A stretch of 64,000 nt of DNA from the NCBI GenBank assembly GCA_035644815.1, contig DASQNU010000118.1, positions 1 through 64,000 of the forward strand. The letters are read 5' to 3'. A program made the position numbers and the translations under genes. Positions 6,425 to 15,273 of this stretch are shown here, in pieces. Below the pieces are notes generated by a model. That model was given only the letters and a program-made list of their open reading frames with translations. It was not told the DNA's origin and did no database searches. The DNA is from Brevibacillus_F sp035644815. Its GTDB lineage: Bacteria > Bacillota > Bacilli > Brevibacillales > Brevibacillaceae. Numbering within the stretch: position 1 is the stretch's first letter; every line of letters starts with the position of its first letter.

Positions 6425-6892
6425 TTACTCACAGCATTTTTCGATTGGCTGATTTGCAATATATTTTTTCAAGGAAGCAAAGCTCATATTCCAGGCCATC
6501 GCAAACCATTCTCTTGCTTCATCCCACTCAACAGAATCTCTCCAGCCATTATGAAGCAAATGAATTTCCGTACCTCTTTCATGAGGCATAAAAAAGATGG
6601 TCACATGGGTGAATGGTCTTGTTTCGTTCATTAGTGCGGCAAATTTTTGCGAACCCTTCCACTCAAAACATAATAATTTGTTTTCTTCTACGGCAAGAAC
6701 TTTGCACCCTATGGTACTATCTATTTCTCTGTTTGCCGTGTTCCAAAATAACTCATACTTGCCGCCAACGACTGGTTCGATTTCTGCGGCGTTCGTTAAC
6801 CAGTTGGCAAGATGCTCGCTTTCTGTGAAAAGTCGAAAGGAAAGCTCCAGCGGATAATCAAGCACTTCCGATTGATGAATGATTTTATCCAT
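6425..6892 (-). CDS. SRPBCC (AHSA1/START-like) domain protein
   Basis: A 155-residue protein of the AHSA1-type SRPBCC family, a helix-grip fold with a hydrophobic cavity. It shows the usual start with a strand and helix (LDYPLELSFRLFTESEHLANW), a central GGKYELFWNT, ENKLLCFEW, and the terminal amphipathic helix after HNGWRDSVEWDEAREWF. These proteins bind small hydrophobic ligands; the specific ligand is not known. The ATG has GGAGGG eight bases upstream. The gene is convergent with the SCP2 gene and single. A possible promoter and a terminator-like hairpin lie in its leader. Confidence 0.88.
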   Translation of the reverse strand: MDKIIHQSEVLDYPLELSFRLFTESEHLANWLTNAAEIEPVVGGKYELFWNTANREIDSTIGCKVLAVEENKLLCFEWKGSQKFAALMNETRPFTHVTIFFMPHERGTEIHLLHNGWRDSVEWDEAREWFAMAWNMSFASLKKYIANQPIEKCCE

Positions 6893-6963
6893 CGATTGAT
6901 CCCTCCGTATGGTAATAATCTAAGTATATAAAAGAGTAGAAAAAAATGGAAAACAAAAATGAC

Positions 6964-6992
6964 AAAAAAAACTCGGTCCATATTAGACCGAG
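6964..6992 (-). terminator. Terminator-like hairpin in the leader of the SRPBCC gene
   Basis: On the minus strand CTCGGTC / GACCGAG with a seven-base loop is followed by eight T. It sits between a TATAAT box at 7013-7018 and the SRPBCC gene start at 6892, so it may end a short RNA or attenuate the gene. Confidence 0.6.
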
Positions 6993-7012
6993 CAAAAGAA
7001 ATACGAACGTCT

Positions 7013-7018
7013 ATTATA
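7013..7018 (-). promoter_or_regulatory. Consensus -10 box upstream of the SRPBCC gene
   Basis: A perfect TATAAT on the minus strand, about 120 bases upstream of the SRPBCC start. The expected -35 region is poor, so this is a tentative promoter. Confidence 0.35.
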
Positions 7019-7142
7019 GTATCGGAATAATAATTAAGTTTATTAAATCCTTTTTAACGAATATGTAACCATCAATGGTGATGTAATGATAGGACAGGCT
7101 GAAATATCTTCCGCAGATCGGTAAAGATGAGGAGGAACACTT

Positions 7143-8177
7143 ATGATGCCTTTCATGCAAAAATACGTAGCACTGATGATCGGCTGCTTGCTGTTGACGT
7201 CTTGTTCGACGGCAGCTCAACAGAGCCGATTCGATATGGATCTAGAAGAAATTGATCACGTCTCCGTCCTTTCGTTGGATGGGCAGGAAATTCAGCTTCC
7301 CTTAGCTTTATTTTTAGGAGAATTGAAACAACAAGGACATCATCTTATACCAACTGATCATGTTTTCCATCGTGATGACATGATGTATACATTGCTCGTG
7401 CACCGCAGAAGTGAATCGCCATTAGTGGTCCAAATCGGAAGAAATGCGTCCCAATTTGGAAATATCACCTATGAAGGGGAAGGGGCCGTAAATTTTTATC
7501 GCTGGATTCGCAGACTCACGGCTGAATCGATATTTGCATCGAACCTTCTGGAAGGGGAAATTCGAGCTGAGGATCTTAATCGGGAAAAAGTTCTGGAAGA
7601 ACTGCAGAGAAACGAGCTCGAAAGCCTTCTGCGGCGGGCCGTATACAATGCAAGCGAGGATTGGCAAGCCTATCCACTGTATCCCGATTATCGGCTTAAG
7701 CTGAATTACGGAGATCGGATCACGGAAGTTCGTATGTTGACCCCAACGAATGCTGCAGTGCGTTTTGGCAACGATACTTTTTACTACGAAATGCCAGATA
7801 GATTACATGAACGAGTGGTCGAATGGCTATCTCCGCATATACTGACAGGCATACAATTGGAAATGTTGTTTCAAGCAAACCATTGGAAAATCATCCAAGA
7901 TGGAGACTTCCACCATCCTGTCTTTTGGGACTTGAAGGATGTGCCCGAAAAGAAAATGTATGTGCATCAAATGGTTCGGGTATTACGAGAGGGGGCACCA
8001 CTAACCGCTAAACCACGACAAATCAGTGCGGAACGATTTCGCTTTGTTGTGAGCAGTGGTGAAAAAAAGCAAAACATTGTCGTCTATGATCATCATTTTG
8101 TACTGTCTGAGCAGTTTTATCAGCTGCATGATATCGGAAAAACGGTGGCGAGCTTGCTCCAATCAGAAGAAAAATAA
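7143..8177 (+). CDS. Lipoprotein of unknown function
   Basis: A 344-residue protein with a lipoprotein signal peptide: hydrophobic core VALMIGCLLL then lipobox LTSC, Cys21 being the acylated residue. The mature part is soluble and mixed alpha/beta with no domain that I recognise. Conserved-looking features are the pair of short cores MYTLLVHRR and WDLKDVPEKKMYVHQM. The start has AGGAGG at the right distance. It is a single gene upstream of sucC, with a terminator-like hairpin in between. It would be anchored on the outer face of the membrane. Confidence 0.75.
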   Translation: MMPFMQKYVALMIGCLLLTSCSTAAQQSRFDMDLEEIDHVSVLSLDGQEIQLPLALFLGELKQQGHHLIPTDHVFHRDDMMYTLLVHRRSESPLVVQIGRNASQFGNITYEGEGAVNFYRWIRRLTAESIFASNLLEGEIRAEDLNREKVLEELQRNELESLLRRAVYNASEDWQAYPLYPDYRLKLNYGDRITEVRMLTPTNAAVRFGNDTFYYEMPDRLHERVVEWLSPHILTGIQLEMLFQANHWKIIQDGDFHHPVFWDLKDVPEKKMYVHQMVRVLREGAPLTAKPRQISAERFRFVVSSGEKKQNIVVYDHHFVLSEQFYQLHDIGKTVASLLQSEEK

Positions 8178-8316
8178 CGAAATTGATATCATGAGTACGC
8201 GAACTTTTGGTGAGGCTAAAGGATAGTGTCGGTAATGACTACCACTTTTTCGATTTTTGTCGTAGAATAGAAAACGTTGCACGATAGTTTCGGCAGGATT
8301 TGCAAACTCTAACGAG

Positions 8317-8354
8317 AAAAGATCTTGTTGGGCTAATGACTGCCTATCTTTTTT
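8317..8354 (+). terminator. Terminator-like hairpin between the lipoprotein gene and sucC
   Basis: AAAAGAT / ATCTTTT form a seven-base stem with a 22-base loop, ending in six T about 20 bases before the sucC ribosome site. It could end the lipoprotein transcript or act in the sucC leader. The stem is A/T-rich, so it may be weak. Confidence 0.35.
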
Positions 8355-8375
8355 ACTGCCATAGGAGGATGGAGA

Positions 8376-9536
8376 ATGAACATTCACGAGTATCAAGGCA
8401 AAGAGATACTTAAGCAGTATGGGGTAAAGGTGCCAGAAGGACGCGTTGCGTTTACCGTTGATGAAGCGGTAGCTGCAGCAAAAGAGCTGGGTACCCCTGT
8501 TGTCGTAGTAAAAGCACAAATTCACGCAGGTGGACGCGGTAAAGCGGGCGGCGTGAAAGTTGCGAAAAATCAAGATGAGGTTCGTACATACGCGGAGCAA
8601 ATCCTCGGCAAAGTTTTGGTAACTCACCAAACCGGTCCTGAAGGAAAAGAAGTGAAGCGCCTGTTGATCGAACAAGGATGCGATATCAAGAAGGAATACT
8701 ACGTAGGTCTCGTTGTGGACCGCTCTACTGGACGCGTCGTTATGATGGCTTCCGAAGAGGGGGGTACCGAGATTGAAGAAGTAGCTGAACATAGCCCGGA
8801 GAAAATCGTCAAAGAAGTGATCGATCCATTGGTTGGCTTGACTGGCTTCCAAGCTCGTCGCATTGCCTTTGCGATCAACATTCCAAAAGAATTGGTAAAC
8901 AAGGCTGTTGGGTTCATGCAAGGCCTGTACCAAGCATTTATCGACAAAGACGCTTCCATCGCGGAAATTAACCCGTTGGTTGTTACTGGTGATGGAGAAG
9001 TTATGGCGCTTGATGCCAAATTGAACTTTGACAGCAACGCGCTTTATCGTCATCCTGAAATTTTGGCTCTCCGCGATTTGGATGAGGAAGATGAAAAAGA
9101 AATCGAAGCTTCCAAGTTCGATCTTTCCTATATCGCACTCGATGGTAACATCGGTTGCATGGTAAACGGTGCTGGTCTGGCGATGGCTACTATGGACATC
9201 GTGAAATTCTACGGTGGAGATCCTGCAAACTTCCTCGATGTTGGCGGCGGTGCAACCGAAGAAAAAGTTACCGAGGCTTTCAAAATCATTTTGAAAGATC
9301 CAAAAGTAAAAGGTATCTTCGTTAACATCTTTGGCGGTATCATGAAGTGCGACATTATCGCAAACGGTGTTGTTGCAGCTGCAAAACAAGTACAACTGGA
9401 TCGTCCTCTCGTTGTTCGTCTGGAAGGAACCAACGTTGAATTGGGTAAGAAGATCCTGAACGAATCTGGTCTCAACATCGTTGCTGCAGAATCCATGGCT
9501 GACGGTGCAGAGAAAATCGTTTCGCTCGTGAAATAA
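8376..9536 (+). CDS. sucC: Succinyl-CoA synthetase, beta subunit (ADP-forming)
   Basis: SucC (386 residues, the normal length) makes succinate and ATP from succinyl-CoA with SucD in the citric acid cycle. The N-terminal ATP-grasp domain begins NIHEYQGKEILKQYGV, and HAGGRGKAGGVKV is the nucleotide-binding loop. The C-terminal part carries ANFLDVGGGATEEKV, which contacts the CoA-binding subunit. The start follows GGAGG. sucD comes 46 bases later with no terminator, so the two are co-transcribed. Codon use is smooth and biased, as in well expressed genes. Confidence 0.98.
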   Translation: MNIHEYQGKEILKQYGVKVPEGRVAFTVDEAVAAAKELGTPVVVVKAQIHAGGRGKAGGVKVAKNQDEVRTYAEQILGKVLVTHQTGPEGKEVKRLLIEQGCDIKKEYYVGLVVDRSTGRVVMMASEEGGTEIEEVAEHSPEKIVKEVIDPLVGLTGFQARRIAFAINIPKELVNKAVGFMQGLYQAFIDKDASIAEINPLVVTGDGEVMALDAKLNFDSNALYRHPEILALRDLDEEDEKEIEASKFDLSYIALDGNIGCMVNGAGLAMATMDIVKFYGGDPANFLDVGGGATEEKVTEAFKIILKDPKVKGIFVNIFGGIMKCDIIANGVVAAAKQVQLDRPLVVRLEGTNVELGKKILNESGLNIVAAESMADGAEKIVSLVK

Positions 9537-9582
9537 ACCCGTTTGATCAAAGCGACACGGAAAAAAGGTGGGGTAAAACGCG

Positions 9583-10494
9583 ATGAGTATTCTTGTAAAT
9601 AAAAATACAAAAGTCATTACGCAAGGGATCACTGGTAAAACGGCTCTGTTCCATACTCGCCAAGCGGTTGAATACGGAACACAAATTGTTGGGGGTACTT
9701 CTCCTGGCAAAGGCGGAACAGAAGTTGACGGTATTCCTGTATTTAATACCGTAGCGGAAGCAGTAGCAAAAACAGGAGCAAATGCTTCTGTCATCTACGT
9801 ACCGCCTGCAGGTGCTGCAGAAGCGATCATGGAAGCAGTAGATGCTGAACTGGATCTGGTTATTTGTATCACAGAGGGAATTCCTGTTCTCGACATGGTG
9901 AAAGTGAAACGCTACATGGAAGGCAAAAAGACCCTCTTGGTAGGTCCAAACTGCCCAGGCGTAATCACTCCAGGCGAGTGCAAAATCGGAATTATGCCAG
10001 GCTATATCCACACACCTGGTAAAGTGGGTATCGTTTCCCGCTCTGGTACTTTGACTTATGAAGCGGTACATCAAACATCTACTCGCGGCATCGGTCAATC
10101 CTCTGCAGTAGGTATTGGTGGAGACCCAGTAAAAGGTCTGGAGTTCATCGACGTTCTCCGTCTCTTTAACGAGGATCCAGATACGGAAGCGGTTATCATG
10201 ATTGGTGAAATCGGTGGTACTGCAGAAGAGGAAGCTGCTGAATGGGTAGCTGCCAACATGAAAAAACCAGTGATTGGATTCATTGGCGGTCAAACTGCAC
10301 CTCCAGGAAAACGCATGGGCCACGCAGGTGCCATCATTTCCGGCGGTAAAGGTACTGCTGCTGAAAAAATCAAGAAAATGGAAGAGTGCGGCATTCGTGT
10401 TGCAAAAACACCAGCAGTTATCGGCGAAACACTGGTAGAAGTGTTGAAAGAAAAAGGAATGCTTGAAAGAGTAATTACTGCTCCAGTAAAGTAA
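9583..10494 (+). CDS. sucD: Succinyl-CoA synthetase, alpha subunit
   Basis: SucD (303 residues) binds CoA in an N-terminal Rossmann domain and carries the phosphorylated histidine, here His247 in MGHAGAI. Other family marks are ITGKTALFHTRQAVEYGT near residue 20, GGTSPGKGG, and GPNCPGVI. With SucC it forms the enzyme of the citric acid cycle. The start ATG follows AGGTGGGG, and a strong terminator follows 12 bases past the stop, closing the sucCD operon. Confidence 0.98.
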   Translation: MSILVNKNTKVITQGITGKTALFHTRQAVEYGTQIVGGTSPGKGGTEVDGIPVFNTVAEAVAKTGANASVIYVPPAGAAEAIMEAVDAELDLVICITEGIPVLDMVKVKRYMEGKKTLLVGPNCPGVITPGECKIGIMPGYIHTPGKVGIVSRSGTLTYEAVHQTSTRGIGQSSAVGIGGDPVKGLEFIDVLRLFNEDPDTEAVIMIGEIGGTAEEEAAEWVAANMKKPVIGFIGGQTAPPGKRMGHAGAIISGGKGTAAEKIKKMEECGIRVAKTPAVIGETLVEVLKEKGMLERVITAPVK

Positions 10495-10506
10495 TGAGAT
10501 AAAAGT

Positions 10507-10543
10507 AAAGAAGAGGGTGTCTCAGGACGCTCTCTTCTTTTTT
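10507..10543 (+). terminator. Intrinsic terminator after sucD
   Basis: A nine-base stem AAAGAAGAG / CTCTTCTTT with an inner partial stem and a run of T. Confidence 0.8.
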
Positions 10544-10571
10544 GTTTCCCCCCACTATCTCTTTATATAAT
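10542..10571 (+). promoter_or_regulatory. Possible dprA promoter
   Basis: TTGTTT, an 18-base spacer and a perfect TATAAT, 28 bases upstream of the dprA start. The -35 box overlaps the T-run of the sucD terminator and is poor. Confidence 0.4.
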
Positions 10572-10599
10572 AGAAGAAAAAGAGCAGAGGTGGAGAAAA

Positions 10600-11715
10600 A
10601 TGGGGAAGTTCAGTGGGTTAGAAGAGCGGGATTGGCTGTACTCGCTCAGTAAAATCCAGGGCGTGGGGAGAAAAAGCATCCACATGATATATGAACAGTG
10701 GAACACCATATCTGCTTTTATCGAGGAATGTCGAATTAGCAATGATCATATGTTCCCCATTGCCGAAAAGGTTCGACAGTTGATTTGTAAGCACTTGACA
10801 CCTGAGCAAGTGCAGAAGGATAAATTGGAAAGAACCAATGCTTCTTTTTCGTCTATCACGATCCACGATCAGGAGTATCCAGAAATGTTGCGGCAAATAC
10901 CCGACCCGCCGTTGATCTTGTATTATCGTGGGAACCTCGCTTTTCTTCATCAGCCCATCATTGCCATTGTAGGGTCACGAAAGCCTACCCCATATGGAAA
11001 AGACGCGTGTGCAGTCATCTGCAAACAGCTCGCCGAGGCAGGAATGGTCATCGCTTCCGGAATGGCCTATGGGATCGATGCCGAAGCACATCGTACGGCC
11101 TTACGTATGAAAGCGCCCACAATTGGTGTGCTGGGTTGCGGCATCGATCAGGTCTATCCAACTATTCATCGTCCCCTGTATCGGGAGGTGGAGGAAAAGG
11201 GGCTGCTACTTTCTGAGTATCCTCCAGGAGCGCAGCCGGTTCCTGGTTATTTCCCAGAACGAAATCGTATTATCAGCGGGCTTGCGTTGGGGGTAGTTGT
11301 GGTTGAAGCTGCAGTCAAGAGTGGATCGTTAATTACGGCCCAGTTTGCATTGGAACAAGGAAGGGAAGTATTCGCGGTACCCGGTCCCGTGTTTTCACCG
11401 CTTAGTGCTGGTCCGCATAACTTGATTAAAGAAGGAGCAAAGCTAGTAACAGGGTGGGACGATATCTATGTAGAGATCTCGCATATGATCCCAGATGCCA
11501 ATCAAGCCCCTTTGCCAGCAGAAGCGCCAGTATCCCTTACGCCGAGCGAGAGTGCGCTGCTGGATATGATTGGATACTCCCCGATTCTTTGGGATGAACT
11601 CTTTCCGACTCTTGATGCATCGATGCGTAGGACAATAGACATGGACCTAATTCAACTGGAAGGAAAAGGATATATCGCAAGCTTGCCAGGAGGCTTCTAT
11701 ACGCGCCGCAAGTAG
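10600..11715 (+). CDS. dprA: DNA processing protein DprA (Smf)
   Basis: DprA (371 residues) loads RecA on incoming single-stranded DNA during natural transformation. It has an N-terminal SAM-like region, then the central extended Rossmann fold: IVGSRKPTPYGKDA near residue 125, ASGMAYGIDAEAH, GVLGCGIDQVYP and PERNRIISGLALG, then a small C-terminal winged-helix domain after about residue 305. All conserved motifs are present, so the protein appears intact. Presence of DprA alone does not prove competence, as the gene is near universal. In B. subtilis it lies at the same place before topA. Confidence 0.97.
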   Translation: MGKFSGLEERDWLYSLSKIQGVGRKSIHMIYEQWNTISAFIEECRISNDHMFPIAEKVRQLICKHLTPEQVQKDKLERTNASFSSITIHDQEYPEMLRQIPDPPLILYYRGNLAFLHQPIIAIVGSRKPTPYGKDACAVICKQLAEAGMVIASGMAYGIDAEAHRTALRMKAPTIGVLGCGIDQVYPTIHRPLYREVEEKGLLLSEYPPGAQPVPGYFPERNRIISGLALGVVVVEAAVKSGSLITAQFALEQGREVFAVPGPVFSPLSAGPHNLIKEGAKLVTGWDDIYVEISHMIPDANQAPLPAEAPVSLTPSESALLDMIGYSPILWDELFPTLDASMRRTIDMDLIQLEGKGYIASLPGGFYTRRK

Positions 11716-11735
11716 GGTTTGCGTATATGTCCTGT

Positions 11736-11764
11736 TTGACAAATGGAAAACCATCATCAATAAT
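11736..11764 (+). promoter_or_regulatory. Sigma-A promoter of topA
   Basis: A perfect TTGACA, a 17-base spacer and AATAAT lie 35 bases upstream of the topA start, between dprA and topA. Confidence 0.65.
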
Positions 11765-11798
11765 AGGGGAGATTATTACCTCAAGGGGGAGGAAAAAA

Positions 11799-13877
11799 AT
11801 GGCTGATACCCTCGTAATTGTCGAATCCCCGGCGAAAGCGAAAACAATAGGAAAATATCTCGGAAGTAAATATATCGTCAAAGCCTCCATGGGTCATGTC
11901 AGAGACCTCCCAAAAAGCCAAATGGGCGTTGACGTTACGCGTTCTTATGATCCCAAATATATAACCATCCGTGGAAAGGGCGATGTTTTAAAATCGCTCA
12001 AGGATGCTGCAAAAAAAGTGAAAAAAGTCTATCTCGCAGCCGACCCGGATCGCGAAGGAGAAGCGATTGCTTGGCATTTGGCGCAGTATCTAAACCTGGA
12101 CTTGGAGCAACCGATACGTGTTGTGTTTAATGAGATTACGAAAGACGCGATCAAAGAAGCGTTTAAGCATCCGCGTCATATTAATATGGACTTGGTGAAT
12201 GCCCAACAGGCACGGCGGATTCTGGATCGCCTTGTGGGGTACAACATCAGTCCTTTGCTGTGGAAAAAGGTGCGGAAAGGGCTGAGCGCAGGTCGTGTCC
12301 AATCCGTCACGGTAAAAATGATCATTGATCGCGAAAAAGAGATTCGCAGCTTTATCCCAGAAGAATACTGGACGATTACCAGCAAGCTTCTTTCTGAAGG
12401 AAAAGCATTTGACGCGAGATTCCACGGAGTTGGGGACGAGAAGGTAGAGCTCCATTCGGAAGAAGATGTAAAGAAGATCCTCGAACAAATGAAAGGCCAT
12501 TCTTATGTGGTGAAAAAAGTGCAAAAGCGGGAACGCAAGCGAAATCCCGCCCAGCCATTTATTACCAGCTCACTGCAACAGGAAGCGGCACGCAAACTCA
12601 ACTTCCGTACGGCCAAGACCATGATGATCGCTCAGCAATTGTATGAAGGGATTGATCTTGGCAAAGAAGGGACAGTGGGTTTAATCACCTATATGCGTAC
12701 CGACTCCACACGTATTTCTGTAACTGCACAGACAGAGGCGAAGGAATATATTTTGGAACAATTTGGACCAGAATATGTGCTTGTGGAAGCGCGCGATCCA
12801 GCCAAAAACGAGCGAGCACAGGATGCGCACGAAGCCATTCGTCCGACCTCGGTGATGCGTACGCCTGATGAGATGAAGGAATTTTTGTCTCGAGATCAAC
12901 TCCGTTTGTATCGACTCATCTGGGAGCGTTTTCTGGCTAGCCAAATGGCATCGGCTGTCTTGGATACAATGAGTGTAGATATAGACATAAATGGAGTACT
13001 GTTCCGTGCGTCAGGTTCCAAAGTGAAATTCCCTGGTTTCATGAAAGTGTATATTGAGGGAAATGACGATAGCAGCAATGAAGAAGAGTCGTTCCTACCG
13101 CCGATTGAGGAAGGGCAGGTTCTCGTTGAGCAAAGCATTGAGCCAAATCAGCATTTTACGCAGCCTCCTCCACGTTACTCCGAAGCGCGGTTGATTAAGA
13201 CGCTAGAAGAGGGCGGGATTGGGCGACCATCCACTTATGCGCCAACCTTGGAAACCATTCAAAAGCGCGGCTATGTGGCCTTGGAAGAAAAACGATTTGT
13301 GCCAACTGAGTTAGGCGAGATCGTAATCTCGTTAATCGAGGAATTTTTCCCAGAGATTCTGGACGTTGAATTTACGTCCCAAATGGAATCGGAACTCGAC
13401 GAAATCGAAGAGGGCATGATCGACTGGGTCAAGGTGCTCGACCATTTTTATCCGGAGTTCGCCAAGCGTGTTGAAGTGGCAGAAGAGAAAATGGAAGAAG
13501 TCGAGATCAAAGACGAAATTGCGGATGAGAATTGCGAACTGTGCGGAAGACATATGGTGTACAAAATGGGACGCTTCGGCAAGTTCCTCGCCTGCTCCGG
13601 TTTTCCGGATTGCCGCAATACGAAGCCGATTGTAAAAGAAATCGGTGTAGCTTGCCCATCTTGCAAGATTGGCTCCATCATCGAACGCAAAAGTAAAAAA
13701 AACCGCATTTTCTATGGTTGCAATCGTTATCCGGAATGTGAATATGTCTCTTGGGATAAACCAATTGCACGACCATGCCCGAAATGTGGACAACTGCTGG
13801 TCGAGAAGAAACGCAAAAAACAAGGTGTCAGCATTTCGTGCACCGCTTGTGATTACCAGGAGGAAGCAGATTCCTAA
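11799..13877 (+). CDS. topA: DNA topoisomerase I
   Basis: Type IA topoisomerase that relaxes negative supercoils. The 692-residue length is usual for Bacillota. The Toprim domain opens with LVIVESPAKAKTIGKYLG and carries DPDREGE; the catalytic tyrosine is Tyr298 in TYMRTDSTRIS. The C-terminal third has three zinc-ribbon modules with Cys pairs (CELC, CPSC, CPKC and their partners). I chose ATG 11799, which follows GGGGGAGG; an upstream frame extension to 11727 would run through the promoter. trmFO follows closely. Confidence 0.98.
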   Translation: MADTLVIVESPAKAKTIGKYLGSKYIVKASMGHVRDLPKSQMGVDVTRSYDPKYITIRGKGDVLKSLKDAAKKVKKVYLAADPDREGEAIAWHLAQYLNLDLEQPIRVVFNEITKDAIKEAFKHPRHINMDLVNAQQARRILDRLVGYNISPLLWKKVRKGLSAGRVQSVTVKMIIDREKEIRSFIPEEYWTITSKLLSEGKAFDARFHGVGDEKVELHSEEDVKKILEQMKGHSYVVKKVQKRERKRNPAQPFITSSLQQEAARKLNFRTAKTMMIAQQLYEGIDLGKEGTVGLITYMRTDSTRISVTAQTEAKEYILEQFGPEYVLVEARDPAKNERAQDAHEAIRPTSVMRTPDEMKEFLSRDQLRLYRLIWERFLASQMASAVLDTMSVDIDINGVLFRASGSKVKFPGFMKVYIEGNDDSSNEEESFLPPIEEGQVLVEQSIEPNQHFTQPPPRYSEARLIKTLEEGGIGRPSTYAPTLETIQKRGYVALEEKRFVPTELGEIVISLIEEFFPEILDVEFTSQMESELDEIEEGMIDWVKVLDHFYPEFAKRVEVAEEKMEEVEIKDEIADENCELCGRHMVYKMGRFGKFLACSGFPDCRNTKPIVKEIGVACPSCKIGSIIERKSKKNRIFYGCNRYPECEYVSWDKPIARPCPKCGQLLVEKKRKKQGVSISCTACDYQEEADS

Positions 13878-13895
13878 GCTTTGGAGGAAACCAAC

Positions 13896-15203
13896 ATGAC
13901 CCAACAAACGTATGTAACAGTGGTGGGAGCAGGACTGGCTGGGAGTGAGGCTGCTTGGCAAATCGCTCAGTCAGGCATACCCGTTAAGTTATATGAAATG
14001 CGGCCGAAACAACAGACACCTGCCCACCACACGGATAAATTCGCCGAATTAGTATGCAGTAACTCTCTTCGTGCCAATTCTCTGACCAATGCAGTTGGCG
14101 TCTTGAAGGAAGAAATGAGACAGTTGAATTCGGTTATTATCACTGCAGCCGATAAGTGCGCCGTACCGGCCGGGGGCGCACTGGCGGTAGATCGCCATGA
14201 GTTTGCAGGCTATGTAACTGACACTGTCCGGAATCATCCGCTGATTGAAGTCATGACGGAGGAAATCACGGATATTCCAGAAGGCATCGTGGTCATTGCG
14301 ACAGGTCCGCTGACCTCACCGGCCTTGTCGGAACGTTTGAAAGCATTGACCGGAGAAGAGTATCTCTATTTTTATGATGCGGCAGCACCGATCGTGGAGA
14401 AAGACTCGCTTGATATGGAAAAGGTATTTGTGGCATCACGATATGACAAAGGTGAAGCGGCCTATCTGAATTGCCCCATGAATGAAGAAGAGTTTGACCG
14501 CTTCTATGAAGCCTTGATCTCTGCAGAGACGGTTCCCTTGAAAGAGTTTGAGAAGGAAATTTTCTTTGAGGGCTGCATGCCGATTGAAGTGATGGCCAAG
14601 CGGGGTCGTCAGACCATGACGTTTGGGCCGCTGAAGCCTGTAGGATTGACGGATCCCCGAACCGGAAAGCAGCCGTATGCAGTGGTGCAGCTCCGTCAAG
14701 ACAACAGTGCAGCCACCCTATACAACATCGTCGGTTTTCAGACTCATTTGAAATGGCCGGATCAAAGGCGGGTATTCTCTCTGATCCCAGGGCTCGAAAA
14801 TGTTGAGATCGTACGGTATGGAGTGATGCACCGCAATACGTTCATCAATTCGCCGAAGCTGCTGAAACCAACGTATCAATATCGCGATCGGGAGACGCTT
14901 TTCTTTGCGGGACAGATGACTGGGGTCGAAGGGTATGTCGAATCTGCGGCATCTGGCCTAGTTGCCGGTTTGAATGCAGCAAGACTTTGCAAAGGAGAAG
15001 TGCCTTTGCGCTTCCCGCAAGAAACGGTAATCGGTAGTATGGCACATTACATCACGACAACCGATGCCAAACATTTTCAGCCCATGAACGCGAACTTTGG
15101 GTTGCTGCCTGAGCTTCCTACCCGGATTCGCAACAAAAAAGAGAAGAATGAGCAAATCGCTCAGCGGGCATTAGACACAATTCAGAATTTTACACGGAAC
15201 TGA
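13896..15203 (+). CDS. trmFO: Methylenetetrahydrofolate-tRNA-(uracil-5-)-methyltransferase TrmFO
   Basis: TrmFO (435 residues) uses methylene-tetrahydrofolate and FADH2 to make ribothymidine at position 54 of tRNAs. The FAD-binding GxGxxG (VVGAGLAGSEAAW) lies at residues 9-21, and NSLRANSL and the later GQMTGVEGYVESAASGL region are typical of the family. ATG 13896 is the start because TGGAGG lies in front; a TTG five codons earlier overlaps that ribosome site. It is 18 bases from the topA stop, so both are co-transcribed. The end overlaps the start of a large inverted repeat that covers the xerC promoter. Confidence 0.97.
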   Translation: MTQQTYVTVVGAGLAGSEAAWQIAQSGIPVKLYEMRPKQQTPAHHTDKFAELVCSNSLRANSLTNAVGVLKEEMRQLNSVIITAADKCAVPAGGALAVDRHEFAGYVTDTVRNHPLIEVMTEEITDIPEGIVVIATGPLTSPALSERLKALTGEEYLYFYDAAAPIVEKDSLDMEKVFVASRYDKGEAAYLNCPMNEEEFDRFYEALISAETVPLKEFEKEIFFEGCMPIEVMAKRGRQTMTFGPLKPVGLTDPRTGKQPYAVVQLRQDNSAATLYNIVGFQTHLKWPDQRRVFSLIPGLENVEIVRYGVMHRNTFINSPKLLKPTYQYRDRETLFFAGQMTGVEGYVESAASGLVAGLNAARLCKGEVPLRFPQETVIGSMAHYITTTDAKHFQPMNANFGLLPELPTRIRNKKEKNEQIAQRALDTIQNFTRN

Positions 15204-15238
15204 CACAATTTTTGTTGATAATCAAAATTCCATTGTGT
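15203..15238. promoter_or_regulatory. Long inverted repeat overlapping the xerC promoter
   Basis: ACACAAT TTTTG, an eight-base loop, CAAAA, a four-base bulge TTCC and ATTGTGT give a 12-pair imperfect inverted repeat. Its centre (15215-15222) contains most of the putative -35 box. It has no T-run and so is not a terminator; a role as operator is inferred from position. It does not match a CodY box well. Confidence 0.45.
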
Positions 15239-15244
15239 TACTAT
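15215..15244 (+). promoter_or_regulatory. Sigma-A promoter of the xerC-hslVU-codY operon
   Basis: TTGATA, an 18-base spacer and TACTAT, about 30 bases upstream of the xerC ATG. The inverted repeat at 15203-15238 covers the -35 box and the spacer. Confidence 0.5.
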
Positions 15245-15273
15245 TAAGTTGCCTTTGGGAGAGTGCATCTGAG

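Noticed and set aside
8163..9794. 543-codon open frame on the minus strand opposite sucC
   Set aside because: It is a mirror of the strongly codon-biased sucC gene; it has no ribosome site, spans intergenic sequence and reads as low-similarity Phe/Asn/Arg-rich protein. An antisense gene is not supported.
9547..10323. 258-codon minus-strand frame opposite sucD
   Set aside because: Same effect of codon bias in sucD; no start signals and no recognisable domain.
15203..15238. CodY box in the xerC upstream repeat
   Set aside because: The A/T-rich arms resemble AATTTT...AAAATT, but spacing and the central bases do not match the 15-base CodY motif (only about half of positions fit).
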